64,000 nt of DNA from Sphingomonadales bacterium (GTDB lineage Bacteria; Pseudomonadota; Alphaproteobacteria; Sphingomonadales; Sphingomonadaceae): assembly GCA_017302615.1 (NCBI GenBank), contig JAFLDB010000002.1:284111-348110 (forward strand). The letters are read 5' to 3'. The notes beneath the pieces are model-generated. The model searched no databases, was not told the origin of the DNA, and saw only the letters and a program-made list of their open reading frames with translations. The position numbers and the translations under genes were made by a program. How positions within the stretch are numbered: position 1 is the first letter of the stretch; each line of letters starts with the position of its first letter. Positions 29,432 to 37,675 of this stretch are shown here, in pieces.

Positions 29432-29782
29432 ATGAAGAAGATTTTCGCACCTCTGCTGATCGGAGCCGCATTGTTGGCAGCCACTCCCGTGGTCGCGCAA
29501 GGGATTGGCCATACCTTGTTCATGCGCGGCCATGTCGTCGCGATGGAGCCGGCCGGACTTGTTGTCTGTGTTGGCCGGAGCGACGGCGCTCAGCCCGGAC
29601 AGGTTCTTGAGGTTTACAGGGTTGAGTACCGACACAACCACAAGTCCAACCCGCCTAGCTACAACCGCATCAAGGTCGGTACCGTGACGATTACCGAGAT
29701 CATCGACGATCATTTTGCGCGGGCGCAGGTGACCGAAGGAAAGCTCAAGAAGCACGATATCGTCGAACTCCGCAAGGACTGA
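29432..29782 (+). CDS. Small secreted protein, FlgT-C-like fold suspected
   Basis: 116 residues; signal peptide MKKIFAPLLIGAALLAATPVVAQG-type, cut near residue 23. The mature part GHTLFMRGHVVAMEPAGLVVCVGRSDGAQPGQVLEVYRV reads like a small beta barrel of the FlgT C-terminal/SH3 type ('value ... PGQ.LEVYR'). Contains one Cys and several His. No known role. It lies downstream of the operator at 29051 but 350 bases away, and is followed by a hairpin at 29791. Confidence 0.7.
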   Translation: MKKIFAPLLIGAALLAATPVVAQGIGHTLFMRGHVVAMEPAGLVVCVGRSDGAQPGQVLEVYRVEYRHNHKSNPPSYNRIKVGTVTITEIIDDHFARAQVTEGKLKKHDIVELRKD

Positions 29783-29790
29783 CAGGACGC

Positions 29791-29815
29791 CGGGGCAGTC
29801 CCTGCGGCTGCCCCG
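29791..29815 (+). terminator. Hairpin after small secreted-protein gene
   Basis: Stem CGGGGCAG/CTGCCCCG (8 bases) with a 9-base loop, flanked by GGAC/GTCC. No T-run. Probably separates this gene from merR. Confidence 0.5.
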
Positions 29816-29916
29816 TCCGCGCCTATCCAAAACGACCAAAGCTGCATCCTCGCCGCCGCGCCGTGTTGGTGCGAAGGGAAGCCGCGCGCACCCGCAATGG
29901 AGAAAGGAGGCAAGAC

Positions 29917-30375
29917 GTGGGAGGGTATACAATTGGTGCGCTCGCCTCTGCATGCGGCGTCCGGCGCGATACCATCCGCTATTACGAGCGCTCTGGCCTC
30001 CTGCCCCGCGCCGACCGGACCGCCAGCGGTTACCGCATTTACGGTGCGGGCGATGCCGACCGGGTCAATTTTATCAAAACCGCGCAATCGCTGGGCTTTA
30101 CGCTCAACGAAATCGGCCTTTTGCTGTCGTTGCGCGGCTCCGACACGGCCTCGGCTGCCGATGTCGTCAAGTTGACCGAGGACAAGATCCGGAGCCTGTC
30201 GATCAAATTGAAGCAGCTCAAAGCGATCAAGCAGGCCCTTGAGCAACTGGTCGCCGATTGCCCGATCGATGTCCCCGCGAGCGCTTGTCCGATCCTGATG
30301 TACATCTCGCACCCACCCCATCGGCATCGCCACTCGGGCAACGATTACCGCCCGGCGCACGGCGACAATTCCTGA
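29917..30375 (+). CDS. MerR-family heavy-metal regulator
   Basis: 152 residues from GTG 29917, six bases after a strong AAAGGAGG; a longer frame from 29863 lacks this. HTH at about 3-70 (YTIGALASACGVRRDTIRYYERSGLLP...GYRIYG), long dimer helix, then a Cys pair in DCPIDVPASACPIL. The pair is spaced C-x8-C as in ZntR rather than C-x7-C of CueR, so metal choice is uncertain. A His-rich tail (HPPHRHRH) may add ligands. Likely regulator of the TTGACCTNGGAC promoters. Confidence 0.9.
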   Translation: MGGYTIGALASACGVRRDTIRYYERSGLLPRADRTASGYRIYGAGDADRVNFIKTAQSLGFTLNEIGLLLSLRGSDTASAADVVKLTEDKIRSLSIKLKQLKAIKQALEQLVADCPIDVPASACPILMYISHPPHRHRHSGNDYRPAHGDNS

Positions 30376-30461
30376 TCCGCTTCGGCAGGCGGCGCCATCC
30401 CCCCGAACTGCCCCCCCAGCGCCGCCTGCCGGGGAAGTCCAATCACCAGAAAGGAAAGATC

Positions 30462-30860
30462 ATGACCAAGAACAGTTACAGAATGGGGTCCGCCCTGATG
30501 GCGCTCGCCGCGACTGCGGCGCTGGGCGCGTGCAACCAGGCCGACAAGACCGGCGCGAACCCAACAGCAACCGATACAAGTGCTGCGATTCAGACCGTAC
30601 CGGCGGGCGAAGGCGACGAAGCTAGCGGCAGGGCCGATGATTCTTCCGGCGTCGCGCGCGAAATGCACAACCAGATGAACCGCGATTCGGAGATGCACGA
30701 TGCGATGAAGGATGGAGCCATGAAGGATGGCAGCATGCCCGATGATCATATGGGACCAATGGGGCCGGGCATGCAGGGGAAAGGCATGGGCAAACCGCCC
30801 GCGAGCGATGCCGCCCCCAAGGACAAGGCCGACCCGATGCCCCCGATGACCGACATGTGA
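30462..30860 (+). CDS. Met/His-rich lipoprotein
   Basis: 132 residues from ATG 30462 (AGAAAGGAAAG upstream). Lipobox LGAC at about residues 21-24. The mature chain is acidic then Met/His-rich (REMHNQMNRDSEMHDAMKDGAMKDGSM; DHMGPMGPGMQGKGMG). A periplasmic copper-binding or copper-buffering role is inferred from composition. Its stop overlaps a GTG that could start the next gene. Confidence 0.8.
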   Translation: MTKNSYRMGSALMALAATAALGACNQADKTGANPTATDTSAAIQTVPAGEGDEASGRADDSSGVAREMHNQMNRDSEMHDAMKDGAMKDGSMPDDHMGPMGPGMQGKGMGKPPASDAAPKDKADPMPPMTDM

Positions 30861-30886
30861 GGCATCGTGCAGGGCATCCGTCGAAC

Positions 30887-32866
30887 ATGATCGCCGCAAA
30901 CAAAATGCGCCAGGTCTGCTTTTTGCTTACTGCGGTCTCCGCCTGCGCCGCGCAGATCGCTGCGGCGCAGGCGGTTGACGAACACGCCGCGCACCACCCC
31001 GGCACCGACGCGTCTGCGGCTGCAATGCCGCAACCGGCGATGCAACTGCCGTCTCAGTCACCGACTCCCGCCGCCCGTCCGGTGCCGCCGACCCGGTCGG
31101 CCGTCATGTCGTCGATGATGAAGGATATGATGGGCGGGGAAAAGAGTGGAGAAATGGAGGGCGGCAAGCAGAAGAGCGCCTACGCAGCCCTGCTCGCCTT
31201 GCCCCAACTCGATCAACACCAACGCGACACTCTGGCGGCCGAAGCCAATGCCCGGGTGCATCGCGGACTGAGCCTCGCGAGCGAAGCTACCAACGCGGCT
31301 CACGGCCCCGGAGAGCCCGACGGCGCGGTCGTGGCAAGTCAACTCCGCGAAGCCGCCACGCTCATCGAAAGCGGCTCGGCAACCACTGCTGTCCTCGAAG
31401 GCCGCAGATCCGGTTCAGCGATCGCCAACGACTGGTTCCGCACAGAAATGGGACTGGCGCCGTTAGATCCGCATGCATCGATGGCGGGCATGCTTTGGGG
31501 CCTCACCCCCGGCCACTGGCTGTTCATGGCAGCGACATTGCTCGCCCTAGCGGCCTTGCTGATACTGCAATGGCTACGCCTGCGCCGCGTCCATGCCCTC
31601 GTTGCTCTTGGGGCAAGGCCGCCCAAGGGCGTCGCTGAGGCAGACACGGGACCGGCGCCAGCGGGCGCACCGGGACTGAAACGGGTCGCTCAGCCTGTCC
31701 CGGTCCTCGCGCCCTCACCAGCAATTGCGGCTCCAGTCCAAGGCCCTGCGCCGCTGACAAAGGCCAACCGCTGGAGCGGTGAGCTGAGGGTCGCACAGAT
31801 TTTCGACGAGACGCCCACCATCAAGACATTCCGGATGGTTTTTCCCGGAATCGAGCGGCTTCCCTTCGACTTCCTGCCTGGTCAGTTTCTCCAGGTCGAG
31901 GTTCCCAAAGACGATGGATCGAAGGCAAAGCGCTCCTATACGATCGCCTCGTCCCCGACACAGCGCGCTTATGTCGAGCTGACGGTCAAACGCGAAGCAC
32001 AGGGCGCTGTCTCGCGGTATCTGCATGACAATGTCACACCAGGCGATCTGGTGCATATCGCCGGGCCATTCGGCCACTTCACCTTCACCGGCAGCGACGC
32101 TGAAAGCATCGTCCTGATCGCTGGCGGTGTAGGCATCACGCCTATGATGTCGGTCCTGCGTTACCTGACCGACACGGCCTGGCCCGGCGACATCTTCTTT
32201 GTATATGCGGCGCGCTCGACCGACGAGTTTGTTTTCAGGAGCGAGATCGAGCTGCTCGAGCGCCGCCATCCGAACCTGACCGTCTTTGCCGCAATGGAGC
32301 GCTCGCCCGGGACCGTCTGGCACGGCGCCGAAGGCCAGATAACCAAGGCTTTGCTCGAAACCGCCGTGCCCGAGATCGCCAAGCGACGTGTCCACTTGTG
32401 CGGACCGCCAGCGATGATGACGGCGATGCGCGACATCCTGACCGAGATCGGTGTGCCCGACGCGCAGATTTTCAGCGAAGCGTTTGGGCCAGCCTCCTTG
32501 CCGGTCAGCGAACCTTCGGCCCCGAGCGATGCGGCGCAAGCCGAGCAAGGTGCAGATGTGATCGAAACCCCACCGGCCCAAGCGGCGCAGCCGCCGATTG
32601 CGGCAACGACCGTAACCTTTTCGATCGCTGGTGTATCCGCCCCGCTCGATAGCAACGAGACGATCCTCGAAGCCGCGGAAACCGCCGGGGTCGAGATTCC
32701 CTATTCCTGCCGCGTTGGAGAATGCGGGGTTTGTGTAACTCGCCTGCTCCAAGGCGAAGTCAGCATGGAAGTCGAGACCGGGCTTGACCCGGCCGACAAG
32801 GCGCAAGGCTATGTGCTCGCCTGCCAGGCGCGATGCACCCGCGGCCCGCTGGTGGTCGAAGCCTGA
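30887..32866 (+). CDS. Membrane-anchored flavin reductase-ferredoxin fusion with Met-rich N-domain
   Basis: 659 residues from ATG 30887; GTG 30857, overlapping the lipoprotein stop, would add ten. Order: signal/anchor (1-28), Met/His-rich periplasmic region with SSMMKDMMGG (to about 200), transmembrane helix HWLFMAATLLALAALLILQWL, Pro-rich linker, FAD-binding barrel (RSYTIASSP), NAD(P) domain (LIAGGVGITPMMSVLRYL; LCGPPAMM), then plant-type 2Fe-2S ferredoxin (CRVGECGVCVTRLL ... C). It would take electrons from NAD(P)H to a one-electron carrier at the membrane. The Met-rich periplasmic part on such a reductase is unusual. Next gene starts at its stop (TGATG). Confidence 0.88.
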   Translation: MIAANKMRQVCFLLTAVSACAAQIAAAQAVDEHAAHHPGTDASAAAMPQPAMQLPSQSPTPAARPVPPTRSAVMSSMMKDMMGGEKSGEMEGGKQKSAYAALLALPQLDQHQRDTLAAEANARVHRGLSLASEATNAAHGPGEPDGAVVASQLREAATLIESGSATTAVLEGRRSGSAIANDWFRTEMGLAPLDPHASMAGMLWGLTPGHWLFMAATLLALAALLILQWLRLRRVHALVALGARPPKGVAEADTGPAPAGAPGLKRVAQPVPVLAPSPAIAAPVQGPAPLTKANRWSGELRVAQIFDETPTIKTFRMVFPGIERLPFDFLPGQFLQVEVPKDDGSKAKRSYTIASSPTQRAYVELTVKREAQGAVSRYLHDNVTPGDLVHIAGPFGHFTFTGSDAESIVLIAGGVGITPMMSVLRYLTDTAWPGDIFFVYAARSTDEFVFRSEIELLERRHPNLTVFAAMERSPGTVWHGAEGQITKALLETAVPEIAKRRVHLCGPPAMMTAMRDILTEIGVPDAQIFSEAFGPASLPVSEPSAPSDAAQAEQGADVIETPPAQAAQPPIAATTVTFSIAGVSAPLDSNETILEAAETAGVEIPYSCRVGECGVCVTRLLQGEVSMEVETGLDPADKAQGYVLACQARCTRGPLVVEA

Positions 32867-33591
32867 TGCGCGAGCGGGGCGACATCTTGATGGGGCTGCT
32901 GCTCGCGTTCGTGCTCATCTTTCCGCTCGGGTTCATTGTCCACGCCTCGGCGAGGTTCCCCGGAAGCCTTGCCGGCAGTCTGACCGGCATCGCCGCTGCG
33001 CTGCTCATGCTGTTCCCGCTCGTTCATGTCACGGCGCGGCGCATCGGGCCGGTCGGACGGTGGCTCGAGCCGAGGATCAGCAAGCGGACCCTGCTGTCGA
33101 TCCACATCTACGCCGGCGTGGCAGGTCCGGTCCTGGCGCTCGTCCACGCGGCGCACAAATATCAAAGCCCGCTGGGCATCGCCCTTACAGGAACTGTCAT
33201 CCTCGTCGTCTGGAGCGGGTTTGTCGGCCGCTATTTCCTGGTCCAGATTTCCAAGGCGATCCGCGCGCGCGAATCCGAGCTGGCGGCGCTCAAGCTCGGT
33301 CTCGATGTTAGGACCAAACCAGGCACGGGGACTGCGGCGCAATTGGCGAAACCAAGCCGCTGGCGGTTCCTGTTTGCGCCGAGCGACGAGTTCGACCCGG
33401 CGGACCTTACGGACGCAAGGCGTCGTGCCGAGGCGCTGGCCGACACCGAATATGCCGTTCGCGCAGAACGGGCGGTATCCGGCCTCTTCGGGGTCTGGCG
33501 GACTATCCATATTGCCACCGGCACGCTCCTCTATGCGCTGCTGTTGCTGCACATCTGGGCCGGATACTATTTCGGATTCCGCTGGCTATGA
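32866..33591 (+). CDS. Four-helix membrane protein, probable b-haem electron carrier
   Basis: 241 residues from ATG 32866, overlapping the previous stop by one base. Four hydrophobic helices (about 8-30, 38-60, 82-118 and 205-240). Histidines are set to bind haem: SIHIYAGVAGPVLALVHAAHKY in the third and WRTIHIATG...LLLLHIWAGYYF in the last. Resembles ferric-reductase/cytochrome b-type membrane domains. Between a cytoplasmic reductase and a periplasmic multihaem cytochrome it would carry electrons across the membrane. Haem binding is inferred. Confidence 0.75.
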   Translation: MRERGDILMGLLLAFVLIFPLGFIVHASARFPGSLAGSLTGIAAALLMLFPLVHVTARRIGPVGRWLEPRISKRTLLSIHIYAGVAGPVLALVHAAHKYQSPLGIALTGTVILVVWSGFVGRYFLVQISKAIRARESELAALKLGLDVRTKPGTGTAAQLAKPSRWRFLFAPSDEFDPADLTDARRRAEALADTEYAVRAERAVSGLFGVWRTIHIATGTLLYALLLLHIWAGYYFGFRWL

Positions 33592-34316
33592 GCGGTTCGC
33601 GCATCCTCTACGTCATCTTCGCGCTGGCACTGGCTTTGCTTGTCGTGGTCGTGCCGCTGAAGACCCACATGTCCGGGAGCAGCGCGATCAAGGGCTGGAC
33701 CTCGTTGGCTGATCCGGGTCCCTTGTCCCCCGCGCATGCCCAGTTTCAGGCCGATTGCGAGACATGCCACACACCGCACAAGGGGGTTGAGCCGACCAAG
33801 TGCATCGCCTGCCACACCGGGACCGATTTCGGAACCAAGGCGTCCACCAGCTTCCATGCGAATGCCACGCAGTGCACAAGCTGTCACATCGAGCATGACG
33901 GCGGGGCGAGTCTGGCTCGCATGGAGCACAAGGCACTGCTCGATCCGGCCTTGTGGCGAGGCCCACTGCCCGCTGCCATGGGACCAGTCTCGAGAGCAAA
34001 GCCTCTGTCCCTCGATGCGCTCAATTGCGCAAGCTGCCACGCGGCCCGCGACCCGCATCAGAGGTTGTTCGGCAAGGATTGCAAGAGCTGCCACACCCTC
34101 ACCGACTGGAAGGTGGCAGCGTTCCGGCATCCATCGGTCAATTCGACCCAATGCGCCGAATGTCACAAGGCTCCGCCCAGCCACTTCATGATGCATTTCG
34201 AGATGGTGTCACAGCGCGTGGCCAAGAAACACGCGCCGGTGGAGCAGTGCGTCGCCTGCCACACCACCGACAGCTGGAACAACATCCGCAATGTAGGCCT
34301 CTATGACCATCATTGA
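33588..34316 (+). CDS. Seven-haem c-type cytochrome, membrane-anchored
   Basis: 242 residues. N-terminal anchor about 5-23. Seven CxxCH sites: C57-H61, C72-H76, C96-H100, C147-H151, C165-H169, C189-H193 and C221-H225, plus extra His for bis-His ligation. Resembles class III/NrfH-like and 'cytochrome c3' multihaem proteins. It should accept electrons on the periplasmic side. Start overlaps the b-haem gene (ATGA) and end overlaps the DUF1622 gene by 14 bases, so it belongs to this complex. Confidence 0.9.
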   Translation: MSGSRILYVIFALALALLVVVVPLKTHMSGSSAIKGWTSLADPGPLSPAHAQFQADCETCHTPHKGVEPTKCIACHTGTDFGTKASTSFHANATQCTSCHIEHDGGASLARMEHKALLDPALWRGPLPAAMGPVSRAKPLSLDALNCASCHAARDPHQRLFGKDCKSCHTLTDWKVAAFRHPSVNSTQCAECHKAPPSHFMMHFEMVSQRVAKKHAPVEQCVACHTTDSWNNIRNVGLYDHH

Positions 34317-34731
34317 GCCCGCAAGCACCGCCCTTGACGTATTTGTCCGCATTGCGGTCCTGTCGCTCGAATTAGTCGGCACAGTGACGATCCTGACCGG
34401 TGCGGGCGCGGCGATCTTTCTGTTCGGTTCGAGGGCGCGCAGCTTGGGGATCCAGGCTGTCTATCAACCCGTGCGCGCGGTTCTGGGGCGCAGTATTTTG
34501 CTCGGTCTCGAGTTTTTGGTGGCCGGAGACATCCTGAAGTCGCTCGTCATCAACCCCAGTCTCGACGATCTGATGGTTCTGGCGGGCCTGATCCTTGTCC
34601 GGACTTTCCTCAGCGTATCGCTCGGGGTCGAGATCAACGGCCACTGGCCTTGGCAGGAAACAGCCATGGCCGCCCGCAGATCGGGCGTCGTGCAGGCGTC
34701 GCAGAATGTCAGCGAAGGGAATGAGCAATGA
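34303..34731 (+). CDS. DUF1622 membrane protein
   Basis: 142 residues with three hydrophobic segments (about 12-42, 62-78, 88-108) and the family phrase LEFLVAGDILKSLVINPSLDDL. Function unknown. It sits between the multihaem cytochrome and the MBL hydrolase and overlaps both, so it could be a membrane subunit of the electron-transfer assembly. Confidence 0.85.
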   Translation: MTIIEPASTALDVFVRIAVLSLELVGTVTILTGAGAAIFLFGSRARSLGIQAVYQPVRAVLGRSILLGLEFLVAGDILKSLVINPSLDDLMVLAGLILVRTFLSVSLGVEINGHWPWQETAMAARRSGVVQASQNVSEGNEQ

Positions 34732-36131
34732 CTTCAAGCGACAATCCCGCAGCAGTCGCCGCCCGCAGCGATTCGGTTGCGCTCAGCTTCTTCGGCGCAA
34801 CGGGTACGGTCACCGGTTCGCGGTACCTGCTCGAGGGCGCGGGTCCACGCCTCCTCGTCGATTGCGGCCTGTTTCAAGGCGCGCGCGCCCTGCGCGAACG
34901 CAATTGGGAAGACCCGCCATTTCGCCTCGCCAATTCAGACGCGGTCCTCCTGACCCACGCGCATCTCGATCATTCGGGCGGTCTTCCGCGTCTCGTTAGC
35001 AGGGGCTGGAAGGGCAGGATCATCTGCACCGCGCCAACCTTCGATCTCTGCCGGCTGCTCCTGCCCGACAGCGGCTTCCTGCAGGAGAAGGACGCCGAGT
35101 ATGCAAATCGGCGCGGGTTTTCCCGCCATATCCCGGCCTTGCCGCTTTACACCAAGGAAGATGCCTACCGCGCCCTTGAGCAGTTCACGGCTGTCACGAC
35201 CAACCAGGACGTTGAGCTTGCCGCCGATCTGCATGCGCGGTTCTACCCCGCCGGACACATTCTGGGCGCAGCATCGCTTCGCATCGCAACCTCAGACCGG
35301 ACGATTGTCTTTTCCGGGGACCTCGGGCGTTACGACGATCGCGTGATGCGCGCCCCGCAGTGCCCGGATCAGGCAGATTATGTGGTGATCGAATCTACCT
35401 ATGGTAACCGCCGACACGAGGCGGTCGATCCGGAAGACGCGCTACTTTCGCTGATCGAGCCTTGTCTGCGCCGCGGCGGTACTGTCATCATCCCCGCATT
35501 CGCGGTCGGTCGAGCTCAGGCATTGCTCTATTACCTTTCGCGTCTACGCGCGGCGGGACGGCTCGGACCCGTCCCGGTCTATCTCGACAGTCCGATGGCG
35601 GTCGATGCAAGCCACATCTTCTGCGACCACCTCGATCAGCATCGGTTGACCCCGGACGAATGCGGTGCTGCATGCGGCGTGGCGCACTATGTTCAAGACG
35701 TTGAAGAGTCCAAGCGGCTGACCCGTGATGCCATGCCCAAGATCATCATCTCGGCAAGCGGCATGGCGACCGGCGGGCGCGTGTTACACCACCTCGCGAG
35801 CTATGCCGACGACCCCGCCAACCTCATTCTCTTTTCAGGCTTTCAGGCGGCAGGCACGCGCGGAGCGCAAATGCTCGCAGGCGTCAAGACCATCTCAATC
35901 CACGGCAATCACGTTCCCGTGCGGGCTCAAGTCGCCAATCTGCCCATGCTGTCAGCCCACGCCGACAGCGACGAGCTACTGCGATGGCTGAGCGAATTCA
36001 AAGCCAAGCCGCGCAAGGTGTTCATCACCCATGGCGAACCCGACGCATCCGCCGCCTTGGCAAGCCGGATCGGGCAGGAACTCGGCTGGGACTGTCACAT
36101 TCCGGTCCAAGCCGAGAAGGTTCAACTGTGA
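34728..36131 (+). CDS. MBL-fold beta-CASP hydrolase (CPSF/RNase J-like)
   Basis: 467 residues. Zinc motif THAHLDHSGG at about 78-87, then GAASLRI, FSGDLGRYD, the beta-CASP insert with IIPAFAVGRAQALLY, ISASGMATGGRVLHHL and final motifs SAHADSDELL and FITHGEPDAS. These are the motifs of the RNA-processing exonuclease branch. It may process RNA and release 5'-nucleotides; the next gene encodes an enzyme acting on nucleoside monophosphates. Overlaps both neighbours by four bases. Confidence 0.93.
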   Translation: MTSSDNPAAVAARSDSVALSFFGATGTVTGSRYLLEGAGPRLLVDCGLFQGARALRERNWEDPPFRLANSDAVLLTHAHLDHSGGLPRLVSRGWKGRIICTAPTFDLCRLLLPDSGFLQEKDAEYANRRGFSRHIPALPLYTKEDAYRALEQFTAVTTNQDVELAADLHARFYPAGHILGAASLRIATSDRTIVFSGDLGRYDDRVMRAPQCPDQADYVVIESTYGNRRHEAVDPEDALLSLIEPCLRRGGTVIIPAFAVGRAQALLYYLSRLRAAGRLGPVPVYLDSPMAVDASHIFCDHLDQHRLTPDECGAACGVAHYVQDVEESKRLTRDAMPKIIISASGMATGGRVLHHLASYADDPANLILFSGFQAAGTRGAQMLAGVKTISIHGNHVPVRAQVANLPMLSAHADSDELLRWLSEFKAKPRKVFITHGEPDASAALASRIGQELGWDCHIPVQAEKVQL

Positions 36132-37675
36132 AGCGGCAACGACCAAACGAACGCGCCGGAGGGGAGTCCGCTGCGCGCTCGCCCCACGCCCTGAAAGCGA
36201 GAAGGCTTGGCCTCACCGCAAAGCCGGGCGAGCCGATCGCGGTCATGCCGCAAGACTGCTTCGTTTGCCGATCCGAGGGCTTCACAGCCCGAACGTCGAT
36301 CATGGTCGAAGCAGGCGGTGCGGAGGTTGCGGCACGGCTTCTGAGATCGACCAATGGACTGGTTGCGGAAGGAGAAATCGGTCTCTCGGACGAGGCTTGG
36401 TCGAAGCTTGGGATCAGCGACGGCGATGCGGTCGAGGTCCGGCATCCGCAACCGGTGCCCTCCTTCAGTGTCTTGCGCAAACGGGTCTATGGGAACCGGT
36501 TGGAGCGCTCCGACTTCACCGGCATAGTCTCCGATCTTGTCGCGAGGCGATACAGCGACATTCATCTCGCTTCGTTCGTGACCGCCTGCTCGGCATTTCC
36601 GCTCGATCTTCAGGAAATGATTGGCCTGACCCACGCGATGGTTGACGCGGGAAAACGGCTGTCCTGGCCGCAACAAGTGACCGTCGACAAGCACAGCGTC
36701 GGCGGATTGCCGGGCAACCGCACGACACCAATCGTTGTATCGATCATTGCAGCACTCGGCCTGGTCATGCCGAAGACCTCGTCGCGCGCGATTACATCGC
36801 CCTCCGGCACCGCAGACACGATGGAAACGCTCGCGCCGGTCGATCTCGATATCGACCGGATCCGCGAAGTCGTTGCGCGTCAGAATGGGTGCCTGGCTTG
36901 GGGCGGCGCGGTTCAGCTCAGCCCTGCCGACGACATCATCATCGGCGTAGAAAAGGTTCTCGATCTCGATTCCACGGGGCAGCTGGTCGCCTCGGTGCTT
37001 TCGAAAAAGATTGCTGCAGGTGCCACGCATTTGGTCATCGACATGCCGATCGGCCCGACCGCCAAGATCCGGACGGCGCAAGCTGCTGATGAGCTGAGTT
37101 ATTGGCTGCAGGCGGTTGCGGCCTCGTTCGGGCTCAAGACGCGTGTGCTGCCGGGACCTGGAACCCAACCGATCGGTCGCGGGATCGGGCCCGCGCTTGA
37201 AGCAAGGGATGTGCTGGCAGTGCTAAAGCAACAGGAAGGGCCCGCCGATCTTGCATCGCGCGCTTGCGAGCTAGCCGGTGCTTTGCTCGAACTGGCCGAA
37301 TTTGTCCCCGACGGGCAAGGGTTGGCCCTCGCGTGGCAAACACTCGAAAGTGGGCGCGCCTGGCAAAAGTTTCAGGGAATATGCGAAGCCCAGGGCGGAA
37401 TGCGCGACCCGCCGGTTTCCACCCATCGGCAGGTCATCCGCGCCACGCATTCCGGGACGCTACGGTCAATCGACAATCGGCAACTGGCCAAGCTCGCCAA
37501 GCTGGCAGGAGCCCCTGCCGCGAAAGCGGCGGGGGTCGAACTGCACTGCCGATTGGGTGAAGCAATCAAGGACAATGCTGCGCTGTGCACGGTCCATGCC
37601 GAAAGTGGCGGTGAGCTCGATTACGCGCTGCAATTCTACGCCGATGGCGCCGCTGTGTTCGGGATTGAAGGATGA
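36128..37675 (+). CDS. AMP phosphorylase-like enzyme (thymidine phosphorylase family)
   Basis: 515 residues from GTG 36128, overlapping the MBL stop (GTGA). The core DKHSVGGLPGNRTTPIV and KTSSRAITSPSGTADTME match archaeal-type AMP phosphorylase rather than DeoA/Pdp (which read K.STGGVGDK). The N-terminal 85 residues form the extra double-psi-like domain of that branch. The family reaction is AMP + Pi to adenine + ribose 1,5-bisphosphate. Pairing with a PRPP-synthetase-like gene suggests recycling of nucleotide ribose under energy stress. No RuBisCO or R15P isomerase is in the window. Confidence 0.87.
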   Translation: MKRQRPNERAGGESAARSPHALKARRLGLTAKPGEPIAVMPQDCFVCRSEGFTARTSIMVEAGGAEVAARLLRSTNGLVAEGEIGLSDEAWSKLGISDGDAVEVRHPQPVPSFSVLRKRVYGNRLERSDFTGIVSDLVARRYSDIHLASFVTACSAFPLDLQEMIGLTHAMVDAGKRLSWPQQVTVDKHSVGGLPGNRTTPIVVSIIAALGLVMPKTSSRAITSPSGTADTMETLAPVDLDIDRIREVVARQNGCLAWGGAVQLSPADDIIIGVEKVLDLDSTGQLVASVLSKKIAAGATHLVIDMPIGPTAKIRTAQAADELSYWLQAVAASFGLKTRVLPGPGTQPIGRGIGPALEARDVLAVLKQQEGPADLASRACELAGALLELAEFVPDGQGLALAWQTLESGRAWQKFQGICEAQGGMRDPPVSTHRQVIRATHSGTLRSIDNRQLAKLAKLAGAPAAKAAGVELHCRLGEAIKDNAALCTVHAESGGELDYALQFYADGAAVFGIEG

